Shown here piece after piece: positions 53,232 to 64,000 of a DNA stretch of 64,000 nucleotides. Under the pieces are notes generated by a model, which did not search any database, was not told where the DNA came from, and saw nothing but the letters and a program-made list of their open reading frames with translations. The number at the start of each line of letters is the position of its first letter. The first letter of the stretch is position 1. Where the stretch lies: contig NC_134643.1 in NCBI RefSeq assembly GCF_030463565.1, positions 217,672,583-217,736,582 of the forward strand. The letters are read 5' to 3'. The position numbers and the translations under genes are program-made. The stretch is from Pelecanus crispus. Lineage: Eukaryota; Chordata; Aves; Pelecaniformes; Pelecanidae.

Positions 53232-56200
53232 GACCAACCACCAATAAAGTACGCTGGCTTGTATGCCTTTCATTTTTCATGTACATTATGCTTTGCAACC
53301 CAACTGTATGCCAGAACTTTCTATTTCCAGTGCCTACTGAGTCAGTGTAACAGGTCCTTTCAGCTTCTAGGTGTCTCTAGAAAGACATTGGACACTCAGC
53401 TAATCACAAAATGACTGCTTGTAGAGAGGAGAAAGAGTAAAAACTCATATTCATTTTAGTGCTGTTACTGAAACTGAGCATGGAGGTTTAAACTAAATCT
53501 CTTCCACCTTTTTTGCCTTTCTTTGCATTGCACATCCGATGTGTCTGCCAGGGTGACAGGCAACATCTCTGTAGACAGGGTGAAGGTGGCAGATGTCACC
53601 TCCATCTGACCCCCGGTTTCCACATTCCAGGGTTCAAAAGCAATGGCAGTACAGGAGATGAAGACTAAGGGTGCTGATGTGTCACAGTAGACACATACAC
53701 GCATTAGAGTAGACTAGAAGCTTTATCCAAAGACCACTGACAAGCTCCTTTGACCCCATCAGACTTTGGGTTTGCCCCCTGCCCTGGGCATACTGTTATT
53801 GTGATGTGTTGAAGTCAATACAAACCTTATAAAACATTTCTGAGGATTCTATGTTAGGAATTTCTCTTAAAACAAATATCCCTCCCCTTTTAAGCAAGGC
53901 TTGACTTAGGTAGTCATGTGACGTGGTTGTGTGCTGTGTGAAACAACCATTTCTCTTGCCGGCTGGCCTCCGGAGTGCACTGCTTTTGATGTGTTCACCC
54001 ATTATATACTGACCCAGTGGAGTGATATTTGACAACATTTGGATGATGGCAAAGAAAGAATCACAAAAATTAAAGATGATCTTCTAAAAGGCTCTTTGAG
54101 CAAGATAGGCACCCATGGGTTAAAAGGGACAGAACTGTCAACTTTCTGTGAAGTCCCTGAGAATGAAGAGAGCAAGTGCTCAGCACTGGCCAAAACCTTG
54201 CCAAAGGCAGGGTATCCCCATCATTTCTGCACATACCTACTGGCTCATGTTGTGTAGACAAAGCTGATGTGTCCAGAAAAATGTAATGTAAAAAAGAAAA
54301 CCACTTATGTTTTCTGAGATTTCAGAAATTTGGGTTAGGCAGAAGTTTGAAAAAAATCAGATACGCTTAAAACTACTGTTATTCTTATTTCTAAAAATGG
54401 ATTGTATGCACCCATCCAGGTCTCAAGCATGGGAAACTGCATTTGTGCATCATTCTCTTTGAAGAGACTCTGTACCTTGAAATTGGCATGGTGGTTTGCT
54501 CCAACTGCACTGTGATATTCTACATCAACTTCTGCCTTAATAAGGTCTAAAAAAGGTGCCCTGTGCCAATACATGACATGTGAATACAAGACTCCTGTCA
54601 GCACAGATGCCAGTCCCAGCTGCATAGCTCAGCTGTTCTTGCTGATGGATGCCAAGTGGTGTAGTGGAACAACATATAAATTAAGATCCCGCATATATGA
54701 ATTAAGTATTGATGAATGGAGCCATCCCTATGAAGCTCCCACTTTCTGCTAGATGACATATCCATTTACATTTAAACAGCACTTAGAGTTTAGCTGAAGC
54801 TTTGACACCTTTTCAATTTAAGAAACTGTTCTTGCTGTCCTGGATGATGTGATGTGGACTGTTTGTGGTACCGTTTTGAGTAGTTATACCACCCAAGTCT
54901 TTGCCAGCCCCATCCCAGATTCAGCCCCAACTGCAGGCACTCCCCTGACTCCCAACCTACTACTGGAGTAACTGACACCTGATTTCCACTGCACATGGTG
55001 AAAAATTGCCTGAGTGTTTGCCTCTAGGGTGGTACTGCCAGGTATCTATTCACATTACTGCAAGTTAAGACAAGAGAGTCAATAAGACATTCCCCATTAC
55101 TTGCTGCCATGCATTATTGATGCCAAATATCATCAGAATGATGTTAACATTATACAGCTCTGCTCCAGCTTGCTGGCACCAGCCAGTAGAGCATCAGCAG
55201 TGACTGCTGTATCAGTCAGCCCTTGTTTCTTTTTTCCTTTTAAGTTAGTGGTTAACTCTGCTTCTGCTTACAGATGCTCACACTTTGCTTGCTGGAGTAC
55301 TGCTCTGATGTTCAACAGTCACTCAAATGCCTGATGCGGAACACATGTGACAAGCTGTGCAGTACTGGGCACTGTTGGGCATTTCCAGATAGAGGAAAAT
55401 GGCTTTATTTCATCGTGGGGCTGTTAGGAAAACTACTATTCAATTCAGGGAGCTTTGGAGAGCCTCCAACATGTCCCTTACCCTGAGGTTGCTATCCATG
55501 CATTTTACACATTCTTTTTAATGGGTTTGGTTCAGTTGCAAAATTAGAATTTAAAATAGCAAAACAGAAACTGAAAGACTGGAGACAGGAAAGAAAAGAG
55601 GTCTGAAAAGCCTGGAAAACTTCCCCTGACACAGGATCAGCTGCGATGAAATCTCCAGCAGCAGGGACTGATGGTGAGTGCAACACTGCCATCTCTTGAA
55701 TACCCTTTGCAAGATCTGGTTTTCCACTGATTTCTTTTATTCAGTGGAGCCCAGTTAGGGCTGCAGCTCCAATCCATGCATCCCAGCATGCTGGGTGCTG
55801 CAGCCTCCCTTGCAAAGGCTAAGTAATCTAGCTGAAGTCCAGACACTCCGAGAGAGGAAAACAGAGAGCAAAAAGGCAGCGAGGAAATAGGAGGAAGCTG
55901 ACAGTAGTCTGGTTGGAGGATTATATGAAACAAGGTTTGTTTCTCAAATCCTTTTTCATAGGTTTGAAGTTTTAGAGTGTTCAAGAATAAGGCGACCATT
56001 AGATCATCTAGTCTGGATGCTTGCCTATTGCAGTGTATTCAAGGTTTTTTTGCTCTGGGCCTTGGAGCTTCTTGTCAAGTAAGGAGGAGCTTCTAGATAG
56101 GTGTCAGGGCCTGAACTGAAAAATGAACAGATTGAGAATCTCTTGGTGGTTTGAGTTACCCACATTCTTAGAAATGCATATGTAATGTGCAGTTGGAATA

Positions 56201-57381
56201 TGTTCAGCTACAATTCACAGCTACTGCCTCCTTATGTCTTTCATTGCTAAAGTCACAAGTACCTGGTATTTTTGCCTCTGTAAAAGTATTTCACATTATA
56301 GCCATGCTCTCAATCTACCTTCTGCAAACCAAACATGCGCTTCAGAGAGAGAGAAAAAAAAAAAAAAACAAACAACAGATACAAATCTACCACACTATTG
56401 CAGCCACCTCACTGCGTAGCTTCTGACACAGCTTTCACCACCCAGTTTAAGGTTGATATTCTTCAAAAGATACTTTCTGTCCTCTGTCACATACTCTGAT
56501 CATAGTAAAATAATTACTGTGATGATACTTAAAATACTGGTATATGAATTTAGCAATCCCTGGAAGGAATGTTTCAGTTTGATACATCAAAGTGATTCCT
56601 TAGGCTCTCTGCAGACTTGGAAGCAGACTGAAAATACTCTTTGAGTCTTTAAGAGCTGGAAACTATTTTTTATAAATGAAGCAAAATTTAAAAACCCAGA
56701 GACTCTGGCAAATGACTGAGAAGCTTCCTGGAACACTTACCCTGAGCTAGTCACTCATTTTCCCCACGAGGACAGAGCTCTCACTTTGGGAAATAATGTG
56801 TTAGCTAGTGTAAAACTAATATCACAGTTTTACTTTTTGATACAAATAGATGAACTAAATAATCTGTCAGACTTCTCTAGCCTTAATTTGTCCTCATGCA
56901 AGTACATTAAGGCTGTATGCAAAAAAGAATTTATATACAATAACAGTCAGTTTACCTATTTACTTCATTCCAGTTTATACTGTTTAGGAAGTTTGGGGGA
57001 AAAAATCAAAATACATTTCTCAGTGAATTGAATTGCCACTCTTTAATTCTCAAATCCTTTTTGTCTCCCAAAACTTACAACTCATGATTTTTAGTATCCT
57101 AACAATTCAGTTCACACTGTTTTAAAACTTTATCTGGTACAGCTTTATTCTTAATCTTTAGTAATGAAATGACAATTACTTTCTGGATTCTACACATCAC
57201 AAAGGTATACTGAGTTATCATTATATATTCCCTAACATCATCCAGTGAGAGAAAACCAAAAATTTTACCTGCAGTTCAGATTTTTCTTGGGTTTTCTGCA
57301 ATCCTTCTCATAGTGGTTTTGGAATGCAGAACAGCTGCTTTGTGCAGATTGATTTCATACCATATTCTCCTAAGCCATCAA
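53232..57381. other. GRM5 intron, nothing recognised
   Basis: Unique sequence with an A-rich tract at 56,354-56,368 and chance frames up to 120 codons. Confidence 0.55.
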
Positions 57382-57935
57382 TCATAGAATCACAGAATCA
57401 TAGAATGATTTGGGTTGGAAGGCACCTTAAAGATCACCTAGTTCAATGCCCCTGCCATGGGCTGGGACACATTCCACTAGATCAGGTTGCTCAAAGTCCC
57501 ATCCAACCTGGCTTTGAACCCTTCCATGGAGCGGGCGTCAACAACTTCTCTGGGTCACCTGTTCTCATGTCTCACCACACTCCCAGTAAAGAATTTCTTC
57601 CTAGTATCTAACCTAAATATACTCTCTTTCAGTTTAAAACCGTTACGCCTCATCTATCACTACACTCCCTGATAAAGAGTCCCTCTCCATCTTTCCTGTA
57701 GGCCCCCTTCAGGATGACTGGAAGGCTGCTATAAGGTCTCCCTGGAGGCTTCTGTTCTCCAGGCTAAAAAATCCCAACTGTCTTAGCCTAGCCTCACACG
57801 GGATGTGCTCCAGCCCCCTGATCATTGTCATGGCCCTCCTCTGGACCTGCTTGAGCAGGTCCATGTCTTTCTTATGTTGGGGGCCCCAGAGTTGAACGCA
57901 GTACTCCAGGTGGGGTCTCAGGAGAAATGAGTAGA
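57382..57935 (-). mobile_element. Older CR1 3' region, minus orientation
   Basis: Reverse octamers (ATCATAGAATCACAGAATCA) lead into a chicken-type CR1 3' UTR (GGGTTGGAAGGCACCTTAAA). The C-terminal ORF2 sequence on minus follows, with several frameshifts, to about the TCTGGGGCCCCCAACAT segment. More diverged than its neighbours. Confidence 0.9.
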
Positions 57936-58185
57936 CTCACCAAATATGCAATTGCCAACATTTTTGTTAGAAAGTTAAAAAAAATCACCTGCAGATACTC
58001 AGTTTCTTAAGTAGCTATTCAAAACACGCAAACAAAAACCCTTTAAGTAGCACAAATTGCACAAGTGTCTTGAAGGAGTGCAAATTCCCCCAGGGTGCTT
58101 TCTAGGGAGTAAGAAGGTTAAATAACACGATTCTTTGCACTTTCTTTATCTGGATCCATATTTTCCATTCAAACATGTCCACATG

Positions 58186-59192
58186 GACACTGGCGACAAG
58201 CGGAGTGCCTCAGGGGTCCATACTGGGACCAGTGCCATTTAACATATTCAACAATGACATAGACAGTGGGATCACGTGCACCCTCAGCAAGTTTGCAGAC
58301 GACACCAAGCTGAGTGGTGTGGTTGATACACGAGGAGGACAAGATGTCATCCAGAGGGACCTGGACAAGCTGGAGAGGTGGGCCTGTGTGAACCTCATGA
58401 GGTTCAACAAGGCCATGTGTAAGGTCCTGCACCTGGGATGGGGCAACCCACGATATCAGTACAGGCTGGGGGATGAAGGGATTGAGAGCAGCCCTGCAGA
58501 GAAGGACTTGGGGGTACTGGTAGATGAAAAGCTGGACATGAGCCGGCAATGTGCGCTTGCAGCCCAGAAAGCCAACCGCATCCTGGGCTGCTTCAAAAGC
58601 AGCGTGGCCAGCAGGTCGAGGGAGGTGATTCTGCCCCTCTACTCTGCTCTGGTGAGACCTCACCTGCAGTGCTGCGTCCAGCTCTGAGGCCCTCAGCACA
58701 GGAAGGACATGGACCTGTTGGAGCGGGTCCACAACAGGGCCACCAAAATGATCCGAGGGCTGGAGTACCTCTCCTATGAGGCCAGGCTGAGAGAGTTGGG
58801 ATTGTTCAGCCTAGAGAAGAGAAGGCTGCAAGGAGACCTTATTGAAGCCTTTCAGTACTTAAAGGGGGCCTACAGGAAAGATGGGGAGAATCTTTTTAGC
58901 AAGGCCTGTTGTGACAGGCCAAGGAATAATGGATTTAAACTAAAGAAGAATAGATTTAGACTAGACATAAGGAAGAAATTTTTTACAATGAGGGTGGTGA
59001 AGCACTGGCACAGGTTACCCACAGAGCTAGTGGAAGTCCCATTCCGAGAAACATTCAAGGTGAGGTTGGACGGGGCTCTAAGCAACCTGTTCCAGTTAAA
59101 GTTGTCCCTGTTCACTGCAGGGGGGTTGGGCTAGATGACCTCTAAAGGTCCCTTCCAACTCAAAGCATTCTATGATTCTGTGATTCTATGAT
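58186..59192 (+). mobile_element. CR1 copy (GGGCTAGATGACC subfamily), one nonsense codon
   Basis: ORF2 reads from the [11 protein letters not shown] motif through catalytic FADD and on to CVQL, where a TGA at 58,685 replaces the expected Trp. It continues in the same frame past the stop to the end (LDGALSNLF). The 3' UTR and ATTCTATG tail are complete. Apart from the nonsense codon the frame looks sound. Confidence 0.93.
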
Positions 59193-59218
59193 TAATTTGC
59201 AGCTTCTTTTTCATAAAA

Positions 59219-60215
59219 CCATAGAATCATAGAATTGTTTAGGTTAGAAAAGACCTTTAAGATCATCCAGTCCAACCATTAACCTAACATTACCAAGTCC
59301 ATCACTAACCCAGTTAAGGGGAGAGTAGCAATTTCATGTTTCCTGGCTTGGTGGCTCGATTATTTATAATGGAAGTAAAAACTAGGAATCATTAAGATTG
59401 GAAAGGACCTTTAAGATCATCAGTGCAACCATGAACCCAACACCACCATGCCCACCAAACCATGTCCCCAAGTGCCACATCTACCTGCTTTTTGAACACC
59501 TCCAGGGATGGGGACTCCACCACCTCTCTGGGAAGCGTCTTCCAATGCTTGACCACCCTTTCCGTAAAGAAATTTTTCCTAATATCCAATTTAAACCTCC
59601 CCTGGCACAGCTTAAGCCCATTTCCTCTCATCCTAGCACTAGCTACTTGGGAGAAGAGACCAACACCCACCTCACTACAACCTCCTTTCAGGCAGTTGTA
59701 GAGAGCAATAAGGTCTCCCCTCAGCTTCCTCTTTTCTAGGCTAAACAACCCCAGTTCCCTCAGCCGCTCCTCATAAGGCCTGTGCTCCAGACCCTTCACC
59801 AGCCTTGTTGCCCTTCTCTGGACACGCTCCAGCACCTCAATGTCTTTCTTGTATTGAGGGGCCCAAAACTGGACACAGTATTCCAGGTGTGGCCTCACCA
59901 GTGCCAAGTACAGGGGGACAATCACCTCCCTGCTCCTGCTGGCCACACCATTCCTGATACAAGCCAGGATGCTGTTGGCCTTCTTGGCCACCTGGGCACA
60001 CTGCTGGCTCATGTTCAGCCGGCTGTCTACCAACACCCCCAGGTCCTTTTCAGCCAGGCAGCTTTCCAGCCACTCTTCCCCAAGCCTGTAGCGTTGCCTG
60101 GGGTTGTTGTGACCCAAGCGCAGGACTTGTCACTTAGCCTTATTAAACCTCATCCAGTTGGCCTCGGCCCATCGGTCCAACCTGTCTAGGTCCCTCTGCA
60201 GGGCCATCCTACCCT
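59219..60215 (-). mobile_element. CR1 copy with dimeric 3' UTR, minus orientation
   Basis: The plus strand starts with reverse octamers and shows both 3'-UTR units with the shared spacer (59,219-59,460). The minus frame runs from the octamer side back to about 60,117, with a TGA near 60,130. Its 3' end faces that of the previous copy, 26 bp away. The 5' truncation is at the CCCTGCAGGGCC segment. Confidence 0.93.
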
Positions 60216-63200
60216 ATCAACCAATTTTGGTTGATATATGGATTTTCTGTTCTGCAACCTGACTATAAGAGCAGAGAGACTTAAAATTCCAGGCTCCTGG
60301 GTAATTTTCTCTATGCTTTTCATCCCTCCAATCACAGTAGCATGTCCATATTCATGCACTTAACAAACATGGTACCATATAGCAAACTTATATACACTTG
60401 TACTAATTTGTCTGAGCTAATGACAAATTTTAGTATGACTCATAAATCTTTAGTAATATCTTCACTCATCTTTTGCATCCATCCATTGTCAGGGTAAAAA
60501 GCGAATGAACATAAAGGACATTTTATTATTTTTTAAGATTAAAAACAAAGTAAAAAAGAGAAAACTCACCAAAACTGTAAGCTGGTTTTTGAAAAGCAAA
60601 GTCAAACTGTTCTTTGAGGAGTTTGTTCTTTTCTCTCGCTTGTCAGAATTCTTGATAGTATTGCCCCAGTGGTGGGACTGATGGAGTAGAGTCACAACAT
60701 CCATATCTGTAGAGAAAGACTGCTGGTACTAAGGACCAGATTTCAATACTGTAAATGTCAATTTGTTTGGTTTTTTTAACTTGGGAGTAGCTCTTGTCTA
60801 GTCCTGGAGAGTTAATGCCCATTCTGCTGGTGTACAATAGGTGTGCTTTTGGAGCACACCTTCCAGTTTAGTTTCATTCAAAAGAAACTCAGCTGTCACA
60901 CTCACTGAGCATATCACCATATAAACCAGACCACATAAAAGGGGAAAGTTGGGAGATTTACTTCATAAATGCACTTTTAGACTGAACTAAATGTAGCTGC
61001 ACCCATTATTTGCTAAGAAATATCTGCTACAGAATGAAAAAATACCCAGTTCCTTCTGTTCTTATTAGGGGTATTATTCAGACAGCAGAAAATGAGAGCC
61101 CTGGATTTCTTTTGTAAGCTGTCAAGCCAATCTTGCCAGCAATATCTATTCAGATGACTTTGGTAAACCAGAATGACAAGTTGTAGGGAAGTGAGAGCAG
61201 TACAGAATAAATATCAGTTAATTTCTTGGCCTTATCCCCAGACTGCTATCCTTCTGAACTGGCCTTTTCCTTTTTCTCCAAGGTTCAGCAGATGTTTAGC
61301 ACAGCAGGACAGATGTGGGTATGCAAAAGAAGTTGGCTGCCAGTAGTTATTCAGCCAAAAGAAAGTCTCAGGGAGGAGGTGATATATGACCTCTGATTGG
61401 TACAATCTGTGTCTGCTGCATGATGCTTTATCAAATCATGGAATAAATTTATGCAGCAGACTACAAAGTCTGCTTTAAGTTCTGTTGCATATTCTTGCTT
61501 TCAGTTTCAATACATAAAGTTTGTATTAATAAAACACTTTTGCAATTAAGTCACATCCAGAACATTTGAATCTGCAAAGACAGGCACAGACCAGGTCTAA
61601 GGGTGAGGAGCTGCATACCTGTTACCACATTATATTGCATAAAAACTCATGTGCTGCACCAGAGGGAAGTGCATGTCGGTCACAGCCCCCTCAACTACTC
61701 CTTATTGCCCTAGTAAAGCCACCCTTTTTCTGTTCTCTCCAGATATACAACTACTTGATATTAGTCAAATACTCCTGTGTAGTTCATCCTCATTTGGCAG
61801 AATATTTGCTGAACATTTGGCATGTCAAAGAGAATGGAAAAATATACTCTCCCAAGGTTTCTTTTAGTAATTTTGCCAAGTGAGGACTCAATGAACGAAA
61901 GGAATGCCCATCTTTTGGCCACAGGTCATATCTTGAGAACTTTCCAGTTTTCTTTATTAAGTCCCTATTTTGCAAACTCTCATTAATATAAGGAGAGCTT
62001 GTCAAAGCCAGTTAAAAAAATATAAAGTAAGTACCTGGTGAGTTACCATTCAAACCTTGTGTTACACCAGTGGCTGCTTATAACCTGTTTATGTCCTTCT
62101 TACACATGCCGATTGTTTTATTCTGCTTCTTGCAAAAGGTGCCCTACATGATCTTGCCTCTGCATGCTCTATTCTGATATCCGTGGCTTGTACACGATGA
62201 AGGGAAAAATCAAAATGTAGATCTTAATATGATAGGATGAAAAAAGTCATTTCACTGCTCAAAAACTGAATTGCTCCTGAACATAATCTGTGATATTGAT
62301 GTTTCCAAAGTAACGAAGGAAAGCTATTAAATAAATAAATGAGCATAAACATTGCTTTTAATGGACAATTGAAACATTAATTTAGTTAGGTTCAGGAGAT
62401 TAATTAAGCCAAGTTTATCACAAGTCATGAGTGATTCTGGGGCAGCTGAGATAGAGGAGTAGGGCTGGAAACTAGCTTGGGGGGAAAGGGTGGGAAAAGC
62501 AAGTACATTCTTTGCCCCAAAGCATCAAAAAAAGTTCTTGGATTCCCTGGTACTAAAACTTTGAAAGTATTGATCAGGAGCGGTGGGAGCTTATGGATTT
62601 TTCTTGAAAGCTCCATTAGAGAATCCTCACTTTGGAGCCTTACATCCTGAAACACTCCTCAGACTGAAACAGATAAAACAGGAGTGGTTCACCAGGCAAG
62701 GTATACGTCTACAGCGTTAATGCCTTCCTCTGAGAAGGTCACGACTGGATCTCTACTGTCTACAGAGAAACATAGGAACTTTCAGAATGAGATTCATTTA
62801 ATCCTAAAGTAGACTTCTCAATGACATCAACGACTCTTGCAACAGAAGCATCTATTGTTCTCCCATTGACCTTAAAGGAAGCCTTGGGTGAAAATCGTAG
62901 CTATAGTTATAGCACAGTTAGGGAAAGCCAGGCCATTGTGAATGTGTATGTCAACAAACCAGTTGACTTCTAGAGAGAAAAAGTAAACAGCAGTAGAAAA
63001 GTTGTCATTCCCATGCTTGTTCCTCCTCATTGAAGAGATTTGTTCAAGTCTGGCATTAATTTTGAGTTGCAAGTTCAACTGTATTTACCTGTTAATCTTA
63101 CTTGCCTCTGTTGGCTCCATGATGAAGCCTCAAAAATGCCAAACAGAAGGGAAAAATCACTTCCTTTGATGGGTATGTTTTTGCTCATGAAGCCCAAGAT

Positions 63201-64000
63201 GTGACTAGTTTCCATCACTGCAAGAGCACGTGGTGTTTAAGTCCTTGTTCACCTGGACCCTCAAGTATTTTTCCTGCAGAACTACTAACTAGCCAGTCAG
63301 TACCCAGCCTGTATTGAAATATATGATATCTGATCATCTGTCCTGTTAAACTGTTAGCAAACTCCCTTACCTGGTCAAATGAACAGTTCTACAGAAAGTC
63401 CAGGGCACGGTTGAGTAGTCAGGATAAGCAGTCAGACTATGGCCGCCCTGTTTTGGAAGGCAAAACATAGTGACAAAGGCTGCTGTGAGACAGTTTGTCC
63501 CGTGAGAAAGAATGATGCAGGGCACAGCTAATTCCAGTATCAACATGAGCTTGGGTTACCTTCCAGGCCTGGAATTCCGTGGCCCTGGCCTTGGTTTTCT
63601 CACTTTACCCTCTATCATCTTCTTCCCTTCTCCCTCCTCATTGTAGCTGATCCCAGTTAACTACTGACTTACCGATGGCTTTGCCTTTGAGCCTTCTTTA
63701 CAGAACAAATTGAAGTTTGTTACAGGTGCTGACACCGATCTCATCTGTAATACAGTGATTCAGGATGAGAAACAATAGATCCCAGTTTTAAGAGCAGTTA
63801 TGTTTCTGTCTCCAATTAGCACTTCGATCCAGCCACAATGGATGCTTTAGAAGTAAATAAGACAGTTAAAGTGAAAGCTGCCTGACACATGTGCAAAATA
63901 AGACTTTAATTTTGTTTAGGATTTTCAAGGGAATGTAAAGGAGTCAGGTGCTTGGCTCCCACTGAATTTCAAAGCTACTGATTTCCCTGATTCCTCATAC
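60216..64000. other. GRM5 intron, nothing recognised
   Basis: AT-rich unique sequence to the window end. No further GRM5 exon was found, which fits the long first introns of this gene. Confidence 0.55.

Overview
This window is nuclear DNA from a bird. It holds one recognisable protein-coding exon, several CR1 LINE families ending in the avian ATTCTATG octamer tail, and avian-type solo LTRs. CR1 copies are dense and some are nearly undecayed, which fits a neoavian lineage with active CR1 expansion. The species cannot be named from the sequence.

Layout. Positions 1-9,000 look like intergenic or upstream DNA carrying a 5'-inverted CR1 (5,857-6,540) and a solo LTR (7,919-8,494). Positions 9,300-10,950 are GC- and CpG-rich with a TATA-like box and a good splice donor. 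I read this, as inference, as the promoter and a 5' non-coding exon of the gene that follows. Positions 11,806-12,656 are a heptanucleotide minisatellite (CCCRCYG) whose minus strand is full of GGG runs. The first coding exon of GRM5 (metabotropic glutamate receptor 5) lies at 19,704-20,382 on the plus strand, with a predicted leader from 19,501 and a donor at 20,382/20,383. The rest, about 43 kb, is best read as GRM5 intron.

The intron is a layered record of retrotransposition. There are about fifteen CR1 pieces from at least two young subfamilies plus older ones, and a third solo LTR with a CR1 nested in it. There is also an internally deleted endogenous-retrovirus relic with a gag-like part and RNase H, and an LTR fragment fused to a CR1 endonuclease fragment. 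The copy at 27,311-29,504 keeps most of the reverse transcriptase with few lesions. Three copies share an unusual two-unit (dimeric) 3' UTR.

Nothing prokaryotic, no CRISPR array and no RNA gene was seen. I found no clear new biological system. The observations most worth checking are the six-codon insertion beside the GRM5 signal peptide, the upstream ORF in its leader, the G-rich minisatellite near the putative promoter, and the dimeric-tail CR1 lineage. A short unexplained coding-like stretch at 27,021-27,300 (minus) may be a decayed exon or retrocopy.
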